Shown here piece by piece: positions 46,639 to 56,022 of a stretch of DNA of 64,000 bases. Below the pieces are notes generated by a model. The model was not told where the DNA came from. It did not search any database and worked only from the letters and a program-made list of their open reading frames with translations. The position numbers and the translations under genes were made by a program. The stretch spans positions 1 through 64,000 of the forward strand of contig NZ_CP119812.1 of assembly GCF_029338395.1 (NCBI RefSeq). The letters are read 5' to 3'. The stretch's first letter is position 1. Every line of letters begins with the position of its first letter. The DNA is from Halorussus caseinilyticus. GTDB taxonomy: Archaea; Halobacteriota; Halobacteria; Halobacteriales; Haladaptataceae.

Positions 46639-47238
46639 CTAGATGCCGAGCCACTCGTCGACCCGAACCTGATAGCCGTTCGCCCGACAGAACTTCGCCG
46701 CTTGTCGGCGCACAGCCCGGGACGTCGGGAGTTTTTCTTTCTCGCCGATGTGGTCGACGATCCAGTCGCTGATGGCTGTGATCCCTTCGTCGTCGTCATC
46801 GGCGTCGATCGCTGCGAGTTCCTGAAACGTCATCTCGTACGCTTTGCGCTGTGTCCAACTGAACTCCGTATTTCGAAGCGTCTCACTGGATTCGACGACT
46901 CGTTTCATCGCCGCGGCAACTGTCGGCCGCTGTACCTGCACTCGCACGGCGGCCGGGGTGTCGAACGTCTCCTCGTCCGTCTCCGGGACGAGATCCTCGA
47001 CCGTGTAGCTCCCCTCGACCGATTCTATTGCGCGGTCGCCGAGCGCCGCGACGATCTCGGTCCCCGTCGCCGGGAAGTTCATTGCTTCGAGTTCCGCCTC
47101 GAAATCGCCGAGTTCCGCCGCCTCGACCGGTGGCTCTTTTTCGTCTCCTCGCTCCAGTTCCGTGGCAAGGTCACGCTCTTGCTGGCGTCTCTCAGCGTCT
47201 CGCGCTTGCTTGTCTCGACCGTTTCTATCATCTGCCAT
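46639..47238 (-). CDS. DUF5789 family protein
   Basis: 199 aa with a charged, disordered start (MADDRNGRDKQARDAERRQQ) and the DUF5789 pattern ELEAMNFPATGTEIVAALGDR, a region with inverted-helix spacing, and a C-terminal FCRANGYQVRVDEWL. A conserved haloarchaeal family with no known biochemical role. The 287 bp before it (46352-46638) contain no recognisable feature. Confidence 0.7.
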   Translation of the reverse strand: MADDRNGRDKQARDAERRQQERDLATELERGDEKEPPVEAAELGDFEAELEAMNFPATGTEIVAALGDRAIESVEGSYTVEDLVPETDEETFDTPAAVRVQVQRPTVAAAMKRVVESSETLRNTEFSWTQRKAYEMTFQELAAIDADDDDEGITAISDWIVDHIGEKEKLPTSRAVRRQAAKFCRANGYQVRVDEWLGI

Positions 47239-47568
47239 CCTATAATATAGGCTCTCCAGTCGGATAGTCCTGTGGTCGAGATCAGGCTACCGTCGTTTCG
47301 AGGACTTCGAAGAGCACCGAACTAAATCTCGACGGGTCAGGTGCATCGATTGCTCGACAAACCGGGGCAACCGCGACTTCGGGAGAACCTTCATTCCGTC
47401 AAACTGCCGGGTATATCCGTGTTCAGCCGAGTATTTCAACAAATCCGATACGGGATATACCTACCGGCCGACGAAGAATACTCGCTATTTTTCGAGACTC
47501 ACGTCGCCGTTTGCGGTGACAGTGACTGCGAACAACGAATCTAACGAGTTGGGGTCGATCACGCTGAG
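47239..47568. other. Spacer without recognisable gene
   Basis: About 330 bp. Short frames such as MHRLLDKPGQPRLRENLHSV occur but none shows protein-like composition or a good start. No structured repeat noticed. Confidence 0.3.
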
Positions 47569-47706
47569 TTACTTGGGCGGGCTCCCACCGAGAATATGGA
47601 TGCGACGGCCACGCCAATCCACGGGGTCGGAGAATTCGAGGGCTTCGTACTGGGCGCGTTTCCGGACTCTACTCGTCGTCTCAAGTCTTGCAAGTGGTGT
47701 CATCAT
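47569..47706 (-). pseudogene. Truncated SWIM zinc-finger-type gene
   Basis: 45 aa beginning MMTPLARLETTSRVRKRAQY and ending GGSPPK. The N-terminal 25 residues match the relic at 12210-12322, but the zinc finger is absent. A hairpin (TGCCCC/GGGGCA) and T-rich stretch lie just upstream, the same as in the other relic. Confidence 0.45.
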
Positions 47707-47879
47707 CGTCGTGAGGCACTGAGAAGTCGAGTGCCCCGCACCCTTCAGGGGCAGAAAAACTAACCGACCGGCTCTAACTCGTCCATTGAAGCGACGTATC
47801 TATCTCGTTGTGAAACGCATGGAGCGACTCTCTTTGTGGACGAGACCGGTTTATTATCTGTATCTTGGTGGGTCGTTGT

Positions 47880-48269
47880 TCAATCGAGCTGTTGGAACCG
47901 ATTGAACCACTGCAAGTCATCGTGGAGTACGTCGTACACAACGTCGCCGTATCTGTGCGCGAGAATATTTCGAAACCCGACTGCTTCTTCGAGTTTCGCC
48001 TGCGTCTCGTTCGAGATGATGTCTGCTTCCCCAAGCGCCTGTATCTCCTGTTTGGCGGTTCCGCTCGGGGAGAGATTTTCTGTCGACCGAACGTGCTAAG
48101 CGAGGTCGATACATGCCTGAATGAGGTTCATCAACGTCCGCTCAACCGCTCGCTGGGTCACCATATCGTCCACATACTCCGCCTTTGAGAGACCTCGCAT
48201 CTGTTCGAGGTCCTCGATGTACTGGTTGATGTGGCGGAGTTTGTCAACGAAGACGTGTTCGTTGACCAT
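47880..48269 (-). pseudogene. HepT-like HEPN RNase toxin with an internal amber codon
   Basis: 129 codons. Starts MVNEHVFVDKLRHINQYIED and contains FRNILAHRYGDVVYDVL, the R-x4-H-x-Y motif of HepT/DUF86 HEPN ribonucleases. A TAG at 48096-48098 interrupts IDLA-(stop)-HVRS, where Gln (CAG) is expected, so one C-to-T change inactivated it. HepT is normally paired with a minimal nucleotidyltransferase antitoxin (MntA) that AMPylates the Tyr of this motif; none is present. The gene ahead (48270-48572) is coupled by a 1-nt gap. Confidence 0.7.
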
Positions 48270-48572
48270 CTATGCGTCTCCGCTTGCTAATCGGTCGATG
48301 AATTTTCGCTCGAACTCGCTCTTCGTCGCCTCCCACCCACGCTCCAGCAGTTCTTGTCCATTGTCGGACTTGACGGGCGTTACTACTGGCAGGTCGTCCC
48401 ACCGGGCCTTCCCAGCGACTGACGTGCCCGACTCGTCAAACGTTACGTAGTAGTCGAATACTGCAGTTGCGTGTGGGCTGGCTCCGACGAGTTGGTCGAA
48501 CACCGTCTTTCCAGTCGCGAGTGCTTCGTCTCGTGTCGATGCCTCTACCAGCGAGTAAATCATCATATGCAT
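48270..48572 (-). CDS. Uncharacterised protein upstream of hepT relic
   Basis: 100 aa starting MHMMIYSLVEASTRDEALAT, ending KFIDRLASGDA. A small alpha/beta protein with FDYYVTFDESGTSVAG and no nucleotidyltransferase GSxRxG motif. Its stop directly precedes the HepT ATG, so it could be a non-canonical partner. Confidence 0.5.
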   Translation of the reverse strand: MHMMIYSLVEASTRDEALATGKTVFDQLVGASPHATAVFDYYVTFDESGTSVAGKARWDDLPVVTPVKSDNGQELLERGWEATKSEFERKFIDRLASGDA

Positions 48573-48913
48573 TGGTTCTCACTTCGGTCTGCCGACGCAC
48601 GCGACTACACGCCGCGCTACTGCTTGGTGCGCCGGCACCCATCGCCGGCGCAGAAAAACCACTGCCAATATTAAACCAACCAAGAGGAAGTCGTAAGTTA
48701 ATGTGTAGTTAACCAACGAATTCCGAAGTACATGCTGGTCTGTTTCAGGCTCTAGGCTATGTCGGAGCGTAGTGCAGACTTGGTATTCTCTCATTAGGTG
48801 TTGATTTCACGAGAACAGCAAGGCGGAAGCCCACGACTTTAGCCGTAGGTAGATGACTAGTCGTCAGATACCCTCTCGAAGAGAGTGATGAATAGATATG
48901 GGGCTGTCAAATG
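48573..48913. other. Spacer with hairpin and IS605-type end
   Basis: Holds a perfect hairpin TGCGCCGGC-ACCCATC-GCCGGCGCA (48627-48651) followed by GAAAAACC, and at about 48828-48858 GCGGAAGCCCACGACTTTAG, which matches the usual right end of haloarchaeal IS200/IS605 or IS1341 elements. No transposase remains between them. Confidence 0.4.
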
Positions 48914-49477
48914 CTATAGCTCCGGAATCGTGGTGGAGAGCAGGATAAATGCGTTTACTGTGAGGAGCGCAAGTACGAGCCAACCGAATAGACGTTCGGA
49001 GACGTGATCGAAGATCCAGACGCCGACCCAAGCGCCGAGGAATACCATCGGAATCGCGACCGCCGCCTCGATTAGTAGTGGCGTCTCGACCGCGCCGGTG
49101 TACGTCAGACTTCCCAACCGATAGAGCATGAGAGACCCGAAGAAGGCAGTGAACACCGCCTTCATCTTCTCGTCGCTCCAAAAGCCGCCCGCGGCCATGA
49201 ACACGCCGTAGACGATCATCGGCGGTCCCGGCACTGCGACTGCCCCACCGAAGGTACCCGCGAACAGACCCGCGGTCGCCCCAACGATCTTCCCCGGGCT
49301 GTAGCCCTTCTCTTCAATCCAGTCGGTAACGACGTCACTCTGTCGTGTCGCACCAACGACGACAACTGCGAGTACCAGTACGACGCCGATAGCGGCGCGC
49401 ATCTGAGTCCTGTCGAACTGCTGGAGGGCGACTCTTTTGTGTGTTATCGCCAAAATCGGAATAGGACCTACACCCAA
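48914..49477 (-). CDS. TauE/SafE-type sulfite exporter, N-terminally short
   Basis: 187 aa with membrane helices (AAIGVVLVLAVVVVGA; GATAGLFAGTFGGAVAVPGP; LIEAAVAIPMVFLGAWVGVW; LFGWLVLALLTVNAFILL). The family glycine/proline loop GGAVAVPGPPMIVYGV is seen once; complete TauE proteins are about 250 aa with two such repeats. Thus the first half appears lost, and the printed N-terminus (MGVGPIPILAITHKRVALQQ) is a late start. Would export organosulfonates or sulfite if complete; probably partial. Confidence 0.65.
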   Translation of the reverse strand: MGVGPIPILAITHKRVALQQFDRTQMRAAIGVVLVLAVVVVGATRQSDVVTDWIEEKGYSPGKIVGATAGLFAGTFGGAVAVPGPPMIVYGVFMAAGGFWSDEKMKAVFTAFFGSLMLYRLGSLTYTGAVETPLLIEAAVAIPMVFLGAWVGVWIFDHVSERLFGWLVLALLTVNAFILLSTTIPEL

Positions 49478-49694
49478 GGTCGCACAGAATCACCGTAACT
49501 GTCGAAGCAGGGCTATAACTTGACTACACCCTCCGAAGGCTTCTCGGTGTTCTTGGGTTGAACGGGCACAACTGGTGTAAGGGATGTCGTTGATAAATCA
49601 TCCATGACGTTCCCTGCTGTCCGTCAGTTAACCCACCGACAAACAGCTACGAGTTCATTAAAAACCGAATCCATCCACCCACGTGACTAGGAAC

Positions 49695-50202
49695 GTCGAC
49701 GCTGACTTTCTCGGGAAATGGAGACGGCTCTACCTCCCCCGACCAAGAGCAGCAATCGGGCTTCGTCTTCGCACACGTCAGCGACCTCCACGGCCAACTC
49801 GTCTCAGGACATCAGGTCTACTACAACAATCCGCGCAACTCGCTCGACCTCGACTTCGATGGCGACGAAAAACGCATCGAACACGGGGGTGGGGTTCCAG
49901 TCTTGACAGCGAAACTCGACCAGCTTCGTGACGCCTCCGACGACGTGCTGACGCTGATGAGCGGCGACACCTTCCACGGGACGGCGGTCACTACCTACAC
50001 GGACGGCCGGGCAACTGGGACTACTCGAACGAGGCCGTCGAGGACGGGAACTTCAGCGATTTGAGGGCGGAACTGAACGCGCCAATAGTGGCCAACAATC
50101 TCTACGACTGGGAGACGAACGAGTGTCTCTGCGACTCATATGTACTCCGAGAAGTTGACGACCTGACTGTGGGTATCGTCGGAATGACGAACGTCTACGT
50201 CG
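49695..50202 (+). pseudogene. Fragments of a 5'-nucleotidase-type metallophosphoesterase
   Basis: One frame reads SGFVFAHVSDLHGQLVSGHQ, GGGVPVLTAKLDQLRDASDD and LMSGDTFHGTAV, the metal-binding blocks of UshA/SoxB-like phosphoesterases. A deletion near 50009 then shifts to GNWDYSNEAVEDGNFSDLRA, ANNLYDWETNE and GIVGMTNVYVDR. The last part is the N-terminus of the ORF at 50061-51140. The middle of the enzyme and its C-terminal domain are absent. Confidence 0.65.
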
Positions 50203-51140
50203 ACCGGGAGTACACGGTCGTCGTTGACGACTACTTGGACCAAGAGCCACGACCGCTCTCGGAAATCGACTCCGGGCAGGGTCCGATGGGCGGCGGACGG
50301 GGCGGCCGAGGCGGTCGCGGTGGCAGAGGTGGTGGCGGTCCCGGCGGCATGGGACAGATGGGTGACAGACGACCGCCGTACGCCGGGCTCCTCATCAACG
50401 GACGCTTGCCGACCGACCCGCAGACGTTCACCGTCCGGGAGGGCGAGCGGGTACGGCTTCGATTCGTGAACGCAGGGAGTGCGACGGCGTTCCGAGTTCG
50501 ATCTGCCGGTCACGAAATGGCGATTAGTCACGCCGACGGCCGGCCGGTCGAACCGGTGACGGTAGACTCGTTTGTCTTCGGGGCTGGCGAGCGGTACGAC
50601 GCAATCATCGAAGCCGACAACCCCGGGACGTGGGAGATACGTGCCGACGCCGTCAACGGTAGAGAGCCACCGGCACGCGCCCTCCTTCAGTATGAAGGGA
50701 GTAATGGGCCTCCGTCTGCGCCGTCCTCGGCGGGACGCCGACTTCAGTACGGGGACCTCCGTGCGCTCTCACCGCTGGACGGCATCGATGGCCGGCCGGA
50801 CCGCCAGTTCGACCTGACGCTGTCGGCGGGTCGCGGCGGTTCCTACGAGTGGCTAATCGATGGTCAGGCGTACCCCAGTGCGGACCCGCTCCGCGTCAGC
50901 GAGGGTAATCACGTCCGGGTGAGGATGGTGAACCATAGTCCGGTGATTCACCCGATGCACCTCCACGGTCACTTCTTCCAAGTCGGGAACGCCGTCAAGG
51001 ACACCGTCGTCGTCCCCGGCCACATGGGCGAGGTCACCTTCGACTTCCTCGCCGACAACCCCGGCGAGTGGCTGTTCCACTGTCACGACCTCTACCACCT
51101 CGAAGCAGGGATGGCACGCGTCATCCAATATGTCGAGTAA
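50061..51140 (+). CDS. Chimeric ORF: phosphoesterase piece fused to the last two domains of a multicopper oxidase
   Basis: 359 aa. Residues 1-50 are phosphoesterase (ending GMTNVYVDR). From residue 52 on it is a multicopper oxidase: EYTVVVDDYL, a Gly/Arg-rich MGGGRGGRGGRGGRGG loop, domain 2, then domain 3 with HPMHLHGHFFQV and FHCHDLYHLEAGM, which supply T1 and part of the trinuclear copper ligands. Domain 1, with its HWH and HxH motifs, is missing, so oxidase activity is unlikely. The join near 50202 looks like a deletion between two neighbouring copper/phosphate genes. It has no signal peptide. Confidence 0.7.
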   Translation: MRAELNAPIVANNLYDWETNECLCDSYVLREVDDLTVGIVGMTNVYVDREYTVVVDDYLDQEPRPLSEIDSGQGPMGGGRGGRGGRGGRGGGGPGGMGQMGDRRPPYAGLLINGRLPTDPQTFTVREGERVRLRFVNAGSATAFRVRSAGHEMAISHADGRPVEPVTVDSFVFGAGERYDAIIEADNPGTWEIRADAVNGREPPARALLQYEGSNGPPSAPSSAGRRLQYGDLRALSPLDGIDGRPDRQFDLTLSAGRGGSYEWLIDGQAYPSADPLRVSEGNHVRVRMVNHSPVIHPMHLHGHFFQVGNAVKDTVVVPGHMGEVTFDFLADNPGEWLFHCHDLYHLEAGMARVIQYVE

Positions 51141-51164
51141 AAGGACGGGACGTGTTTGTTCTCG

Positions 51165-53402
51165 TCAGTCTGCTGGTTGGGCCTCCTGCTGTGCTGGCAC
51201 GCCCGGTAGACTGGGGAGGCTGAGGTCAACCCGGCGGAGGAACTGGGCGTTAGTTGCGACGATTACTGTCGACAGCGACATCAAGAGTGCGCCGACCGCG
51301 GGCGAGAGCAGGATACCGATGGGAGCGAGAACCCCTGCCGCAAGCGGGAGTGCGAACACGTTGTAGCCTGCAGCCCACGCGAGATTCTCCTTCATCTTTC
51401 GGTAACTCGCCTTGCTCAGCTTCACAAGACGAACGACATCCAGCGGGTTATTCTGGACGAGGATAATGTCCGCCGACTGGACGGCGACGTCCGTCCCAGA
51501 CCCGATGGCGATACCGATGTCAGCCCGCGTGAGTGCTGGCGCGTCATTGACTCCGTCCCCCACCATCGCCACGAGTTTGCCCTGTTCTTGGAGTTCGGTT
51601 ACTTTCTTGTCCTTGTCCTCAGGCAACACCTCGGCAAACACCGTGTCGATACCAAGGTCGTCGGCGACGGCATGGGCGACATCCTTGGAATCGCCAGTTA
51701 ACATCGCCACCTCGATGCCGAGTTCGTGGAGCGCGTCAACGACCTGGTAACTCTCCTCACGAACGACATCTGCAAGCGCGAATGCGGCAACGGGCGTCTC
51801 ATCGCGTAAGAGATAGACGACCGTTTGGGCGTTCTCTCCGGCCCGTTCCGCGAACGCCGTCAGCTCTGAGGGAACGTCTGTGTCGAGATGTGACAGGAGG
51901 TTTGGACCCCCGACGTGAATCGTGGCACCGTCGACGGTCGAACGAACTCCGCGGCCCTTGAGCGCCTCGAAACCAGTAGCGGTGGGTGCATCTAGGTTCC
52001 GCTCGTTCGCGGCTTCGCGTACTGCCTGCGCAATCATGTGTTCCGAATCACCCTCAACGGCGGCGGCGAGCGCCAGCGCCTCGTCCTCGTCGATGTCTTC
52101 GACAGTCTCCACGTCGACGATACCCTGTTCGCCCTTCGTGAGCGTCCCTGTCTTGTCGAAGATAATCGTATCCAGTTCCCGAGCCTGTTCCATTGCAATC
52201 CGATCCCGAATCAGCATGCCGTTCTGTGCGGCCAGCGACGTGTTGATGGCGACGACGAGCGGAATAGCAAGTCCGAGTGCGTGCGGACAGGCGATTACGA
52301 GTACCGTCACGACTCGCTCGATGACCGTCGCGTTGAACGAGACGGCGATCGTCCACGCGATGCCGGTCACGATAGCCGCCGCCAATGCGATGTAGAACAG
52401 CCATCCCGCCGCGCGGTCGGCAAGTTGTTGTGTCCGAGACTCGCTCTCTTGGGCCTCCTCGACGAGACGCATGATACCCGCGAGCGTCGTCTCGTCGCCC
52501 GTCGCAGCAATTCGTACCCGGAGGCTCCCATCACCGTTGATAGTCCCACCGATGACCTCGTCGCCAGGGTCTTTCGACACCGGCTTCGACTCGCCAGTAA
52601 TCATCGACTCGTTCACGTCCGAGTCGCCCTCCTTAACGACGCCGTCAGCAGGTACGCTAGTCCCCGGACGGACGAGTACAAGGTCGCCTTCCCCAAGTTC
52701 ATTCACCGGAACCTCCTCAGTCCCGCCGTCGTCGGTGATGCGCTCGGCGGTGTCAGGGAGGAGCTTGGCCAGTTCGTCGAGGGCGCTAGAGGCCCTGCGG
52801 ACCGAGCGCATCTCGATCCAGTGGCCCAGCAGCATGATGTCGATCAGCGTCACGAGCTCCCAGAAGAACGTCGACGCGGTCGGGAAGACGACGCTCGCGA
52901 GGCTGTAGACGAACGCGACGGTGATGGCCATCGAAATGAGTGTCATCATGCCCGGCGTGCGGTCCTCGAGTTCTGGAACCGCCATCCGAAGGAACGGCAC
53001 GCCACCGTACGCGAAGACGATTATCGCAAAAACGGGATTAATCCACTCACTGCCGGGGAACGCCGGGACCGAGAACCCGAGCCACTCTTGAAGCGTCTCG
53101 CTGTAGAGCAGGACTGGAATCGAGAGGAGCGTCGAGACGAAGAAGCGCCGCCGGAACATCTGTTCGTGTCCCTCGTGCATGCCGCCCTCGTCGTGGCCGT
53201 CATGGCTATTTGCCTGCTCTCCGTGGTCGCCGTGCGTCCCACTAGAATCGTATTGCTCGTCGACCTCTCGTTCAGCCTCGTCGGCGTCTTCAGCTTCATC
53301 CCCGAGTATTGATTGTTCTACTCGCGGTTCCTCTCGGTCGTCAACATCCGAATGCCGGTCAGACCGGTTTCCATTGCTGGATTCGCCGCTGTGGTCGTCC
53401 AT
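51165..53402 (-). CDS. copB: Copper-exporting P1B ATPase, CopB type
   Basis: 745 aa from the ATG at 53402; the frame stays open to 53714 but that extension looks non-coding. A His- and Asp-rich N-terminus ([20 protein letters not shown]) binds metal. The core shows the actuator TGES, metal-site CPH in [20 protein letters not shown], phosphorylation [19 protein letters not shown] hinge and eight membrane helices. CPH rather than CPC marks the Cu(II)/Ag subgroup (P1B-3). It drives copper out of the cytosol. Convergent with the chimeric multicopper oxidase. Confidence 0.88.
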   Translation of the reverse strand: MDDHSGESSNGNRSDRHSDVDDREEPRVEQSILGDEAEDADEAEREVDEQYDSSGTHGDHGEQANSHDGHDEGGMHEGHEQMFRRRFFVSTLLSIPVLLYSETLQEWLGFSVPAFPGSEWINPVFAIIVFAYGGVPFLRMAVPELEDRTPGMMTLISMAITVAFVYSLASVVFPTASTFFWELVTLIDIMLLGHWIEMRSVRRASSALDELAKLLPDTAERITDDGGTEEVPVNELGEGDLVLVRPGTSVPADGVVKEGDSDVNESMITGESKPVSKDPGDEVIGGTINGDGSLRVRIAATGDETTLAGIMRLVEEAQESESRTQQLADRAAGWLFYIALAAAIVTGIAWTIAVSFNATVIERVVTVLVIACPHALGLAIPLVVAINTSLAAQNGMLIRDRIAMEQARELDTIIFDKTGTLTKGEQGIVDVETVEDIDEDEALALAAAVEGDSEHMIAQAVREAANERNLDAPTATGFEALKGRGVRSTVDGATIHVGGPNLLSHLDTDVPSELTAFAERAGENAQTVVYLLRDETPVAAFALADVVREESYQVVDALHELGIEVAMLTGDSKDVAHAVADDLGIDTVFAEVLPEDKDKKVTELQEQGKLVAMVGDGVNDAPALTRADIGIAIGSGTDVAVQSADIILVQNNPLDVVRLVKLSKASYRKMKENLAWAAGYNVFALPLAAGVLAPIGILLSPAVGALLMSLSTVIVATNAQFLRRVDLSLPSLPGVPAQQEAQPAD

Positions 53403-53521
53403 GTCTCCCCCCGTAACCAGATAGTATGATTCCTCGGGGGAAAGAGTGTGTGGCCCAGCGTTAGACCCGTAACATAGACGGAAGCAGTCACAAAGAAGGG
53501 ACGTGACGATACGGTCTGTAG

Positions 53522-53785
53522 GCCTATCACTCCGAAACCCGTGTTCTGGACTATGACCCTCGTACGCCGGAAGAGTGTATCGAACTCGACGCTCTCGTCC
53601 AGAGGGAGAGTTTGAGCGACAGACTCCGCCAGCGAGCACTCCAAGCGTTGGCGGCTTCACAGTGCGATACGATGCTCCGGAGACTTGCCGGGGAAGAATC
53701 CTTAGAGCCAGCACTTCGCCAAGAAGCGGAAAAATCCTTCACGAGCGAGACGATCAGTAGTAGGAAAACGAACAAAAAGGGGTAG
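53522..53785 (+). CDS. Fragment of an unidentified protein
   Basis: Open frame reading [20 protein letters not shown] then [20 protein letters not shown] and ending SSRKTNKKG, helical and charged. It has no clear start after the upstream TAG, so it is probably a 5'-truncated gene. No family recognised. Confidence 0.35.
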   Translation, partial: AYHSETRVLDYDPRTPEECIELDALVQRESLSDRLRQRALQALAASQCDTMLRRLAGEESLEPALRQEAEKSFTSETISSRKTNKKG

Positions 53786-54049
53786 ACCGTGCTGTTACAA
53801 TTCTTCTCGACAGTTGGTGGTCACGTTATGGTCTGAAAGATGTCTATGCCATCCAGACAGGGGGTTTCGAGCAGATGTTGCGGTGGGTCGTGTGCTCACA
53901 GTCTTCTGAACGGGATGGAGAGAAAGCCACCATGTCTCAGCTGTAACGGTAGTTACGTACCTGTATTGGCGATGTCCCCAAGACCACGTAGTGTGGTTCA
54001 GATGAACTATATACTCGGTATAAGACACGGCGGAGAGTCGTTCAACGGG

Positions 54050-54646
54050 ATGTCTGAAAACAAGAAATCACCGCGACGGCGTGACATTCTCCGAGCAAGC
54101 GCGGGAGCAAGCCTGCTGGGTATCACTGGGCTAACTGCCAGCAATGCCACCGCACAGGAAGAGACGACCACAGAGACCTCAACCGAAGACGAGCACGATG
54201 GCTTCGAAGTCAGGATACTCGGAGAACCTGCACCCTTCGTTGACGATGTGGCCGCAAGGTTCGAACTCACCTTCGCCGACGCCGAAACTGCACAGGAGGA
54301 GACGCGAACAGAGACCCCGACCGATGACGATGGGACCATCGTCATCGACATGGAGGACGCATCTAATGTCATCGTTGCCGAGGCGACCTGGACTGAGGGC
54401 GCGAAGTCCGGCTGGCACCAACACCCCGGGATGTCCATCGTCCACATGGTCGAGGGCGAAATCGAGTACACGCGAGCAGATGACTGCGTCAGCCGGACCT
54501 ACGCGGCGGGCGATGCGTGGATCGATCCCGGCGCCGTCCACACGGCGGATAGCGAGACTGGCGCACGAGCCTACGTGATGTTCCTCGGTATTCCCGAGGG
54601 GGAACCAGCGACGGAGCCGATAGCCCCCGAAGACGTGGACTGCTGA
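54050..54646 (+). CDS. Secreted cupin-domain protein with Tat signal
   Basis: 198 aa. Twin-arginine signal peptide (KSPRRRDILRASAGASLLGI), a Thr/Glu-rich linker, then a single cupin: GWHQHPGMSIVHMVEGEIEY gives the H-x-H metal ligands and the distal Glu, and WIDPGAVHTADS the final His. ATG at 54050 chosen because the RR motif follows closely; a TATA-like ACTATATACT lies about 45 nt upstream, so the message is nearly leaderless. Small secreted cupins may bind metal or act as isomerases. Position near copper genes suggests a copper link, which is inference. Confidence 0.72.
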   Translation: MSENKKSPRRRDILRASAGASLLGITGLTASNATAQEETTTETSTEDEHDGFEVRILGEPAPFVDDVAARFELTFADAETAQEETRTETPTDDDGTIVIDMEDASNVIVAEATWTEGAKSGWHQHPGMSIVHMVEGEIEYTRADDCVSRTYAAGDAWIDPGAVHTADSETGARAYVMFLGIPEGEPATEPIAPEDVDC

Positions 54647-54830
54647 CGGTCCAGTCCGGAAGTCCGGTGGCCGACGCTGGCGGGCCCAAGATCTGTCCGG
54701 TAGACGATTTTGTTTTACCTTACGTCAGAAAATCCCCTATCCCGGTCGCTCTCTGTATTCTGTGTGTCGATATACGGTATTATTTTGTGAAACGCAAGGA
54801 GATTATTATCGGCCAGAAGTACAGCAAGTC

Positions 54831-54862
54831 AGCTACCCACCCCTGAAGGGGTGGCTTCCGCG
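54831..54862. mobile_element. Left-end remnant of an IS200/IS605-IS1341 type element
   Basis: CAGCTACCCACCCCTGAAGG with the complementary GGGGTGGCTTCCGCGCTG forms the subterminal hairpin commonly found at haloarchaeal TnpB-element ends. No tnpA or tnpB follows. The remaining sequence in 54647-54900 has no gene. Confidence 0.5.
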
Positions 54863-54900
54863 CTGTTACCGCTGTGACACGAATCTGCCGATATCCACTG

Positions 54901-55122
54901 TTAGCAACAGTCGCTTTCGTCAGGAGACCATTCGCAGGCATCACCCGTGGTAAGTTCATTTTCTTCTACGTACGCTGAGAGACACGCGTAGTTACAGAAG
55001 TACGTGGGTGACCCACAGTTGTTGGTACAGTCGCGGACGCAGATTGGGTCGTGGTCGAAGATACGGGACCTACAGTACGCACACTCCTCATCAGGATCGG
55101 GCGTTGTAACAGTCGTGGGCAT
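54901..55122 (-). CDS. Small Cys-rich zinc protein (DUF7576-like)
   Basis: 73 aa with ECAYCRSRIFDHDPICVRDC and PTYFCNYACLSAYVEE: a treble-clef-like arrangement with at least eight Cys. A common haloarchaeal family of unknown role. Confidence 0.65.
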   Translation of the reverse strand: MPTTVTTPDPDEECAYCRSRIFDHDPICVRDCTNNCGSPTYFCNYACLSAYVEENELTTGDACEWSPDESDCC

Positions 55123-55260
55123 ACTTGGGTTACGAAGTCGGTTGCAGAAAGTGTTCCGCAGATATGTTACTAAACGCTGGCCGACGCTGATTGGTTCTCA
55201 CATCGCTCTATTCGATGTGTGCTCTGTACTGGTTATTACCGAGTTCTTCTGGTCAAAATA

Positions 55261-55992
55261 GGCACTGTCTAGTTAAGGAGCGAGCAGGTCGAAGAGCTAG
55301 TGATTCATGCTACTCTCAGACCTGCTCAGAGAGACGTTAGACACCGCGACTCTTGAATGTTGGCAGCGCGAGCGGACGGCGACTCCCGTCAAGGCGTTCG
55401 CCGTCCGGCTCCACGCTGCCGGATGTTCGCTTAGAGAAACAGCAGCGATTCTCGGATTATTAGGCGTTGAACGGACGCATGGAGCGGTTTGGGGTTGGGT
55501 GCATCGGCTGGGTGACAGCGTCGGCGACCCGCCGTCGGCGACGCCGACGCGGGTCGCAGTTGATGAGACCGCTGTCCGGATTAACGGCGAGTGGTCTTGG
55601 GTGTACGCTACAATCGGCCTCGAAACAAAGGTGCTGCTCGATGTTGTCCTGTTTGGACGACGAGGCACCAATCCGGCAGCTGCGTTCCTCCACGGTCTCA
55701 CCCAGAAACACGATTGCTCACAGGCGGTGTTTCTGGTCGATGGCGCAGGCTATCTGACTGCCCTCTCTCGATTAGGATTGAGCGGTCACCTTGAATATGT
55801 TGACCGAAACCACATCGAAAAGTGGTTTCACACCCTCAAAATGAGAATTGACCGCTTCCATTCGTCGTGGGTGGGCAGTCGGCTGAGCGTCCGCCAGTGG
55901 CTTGTGTCGTTCGTCCATTACTATAACTTCCAGCGACCCCACCAAGCACTCGATGAACACACACCGGTTGAGGAGGTAAACTAGACAGTGCC
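55261..55992 (+). mobile_element. Intact IS6-family insertion sequence
   Basis: 732 bp with inverted repeats GGCACTGTCTAGTT / AACTAGACAGTGCC. It carries one full transposase and lies 30 bp before the Orc1/Cdc6 start, so it may have replaced the native origin-side promoter. No target-site duplication is visible in the flanks (TCAAAATA vs ACTAAGGC). Confidence 0.88.
55307..55984 (+). CDS. IS6-family DDE transposase
   Basis: 225 aa. N-terminal HTH (RETLDTATLECWQRERTATP; HAAGCSLRETAAILGLLGV), then DDE residues: D in RVAVDETAVRI, D in VFLVDGAGYL and E in NHIEKWFHTLKMRID. The C-terminal VHYYNFQRPHQALDE segment is conserved in the family. Complete; can probably mobilise the other ends in this window. 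Confidence 0.9.
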   Translation: MLLSDLLRETLDTATLECWQRERTATPVKAFAVRLHAAGCSLRETAAILGLLGVERTHGAVWGWVHRLGDSVGDPPSATPTRVAVDETAVRINGEWSWVYATIGLETKVLLDVVLFGRRGTNPAAAFLHGLTQKHDCSQAVFLVDGAGYLTALSRLGLSGHLEYVDRNHIEKWFHTLKMRIDRFHSSWVGSRLSVRQWLVSFVHYYNFQRPHQALDEHTPVEEVN

Positions 55993-56022
55993 ACTAAGGC
56001 CATTTCATTTGAAATCCGGTGT

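Noticed and set aside
53403-53714. N-terminal extension of the CopB frame by 104 codons
   Set aside because: The extension lacks metal motifs and has non-coding composition; the His-rich family N-terminus starts at the ATG at 53402.
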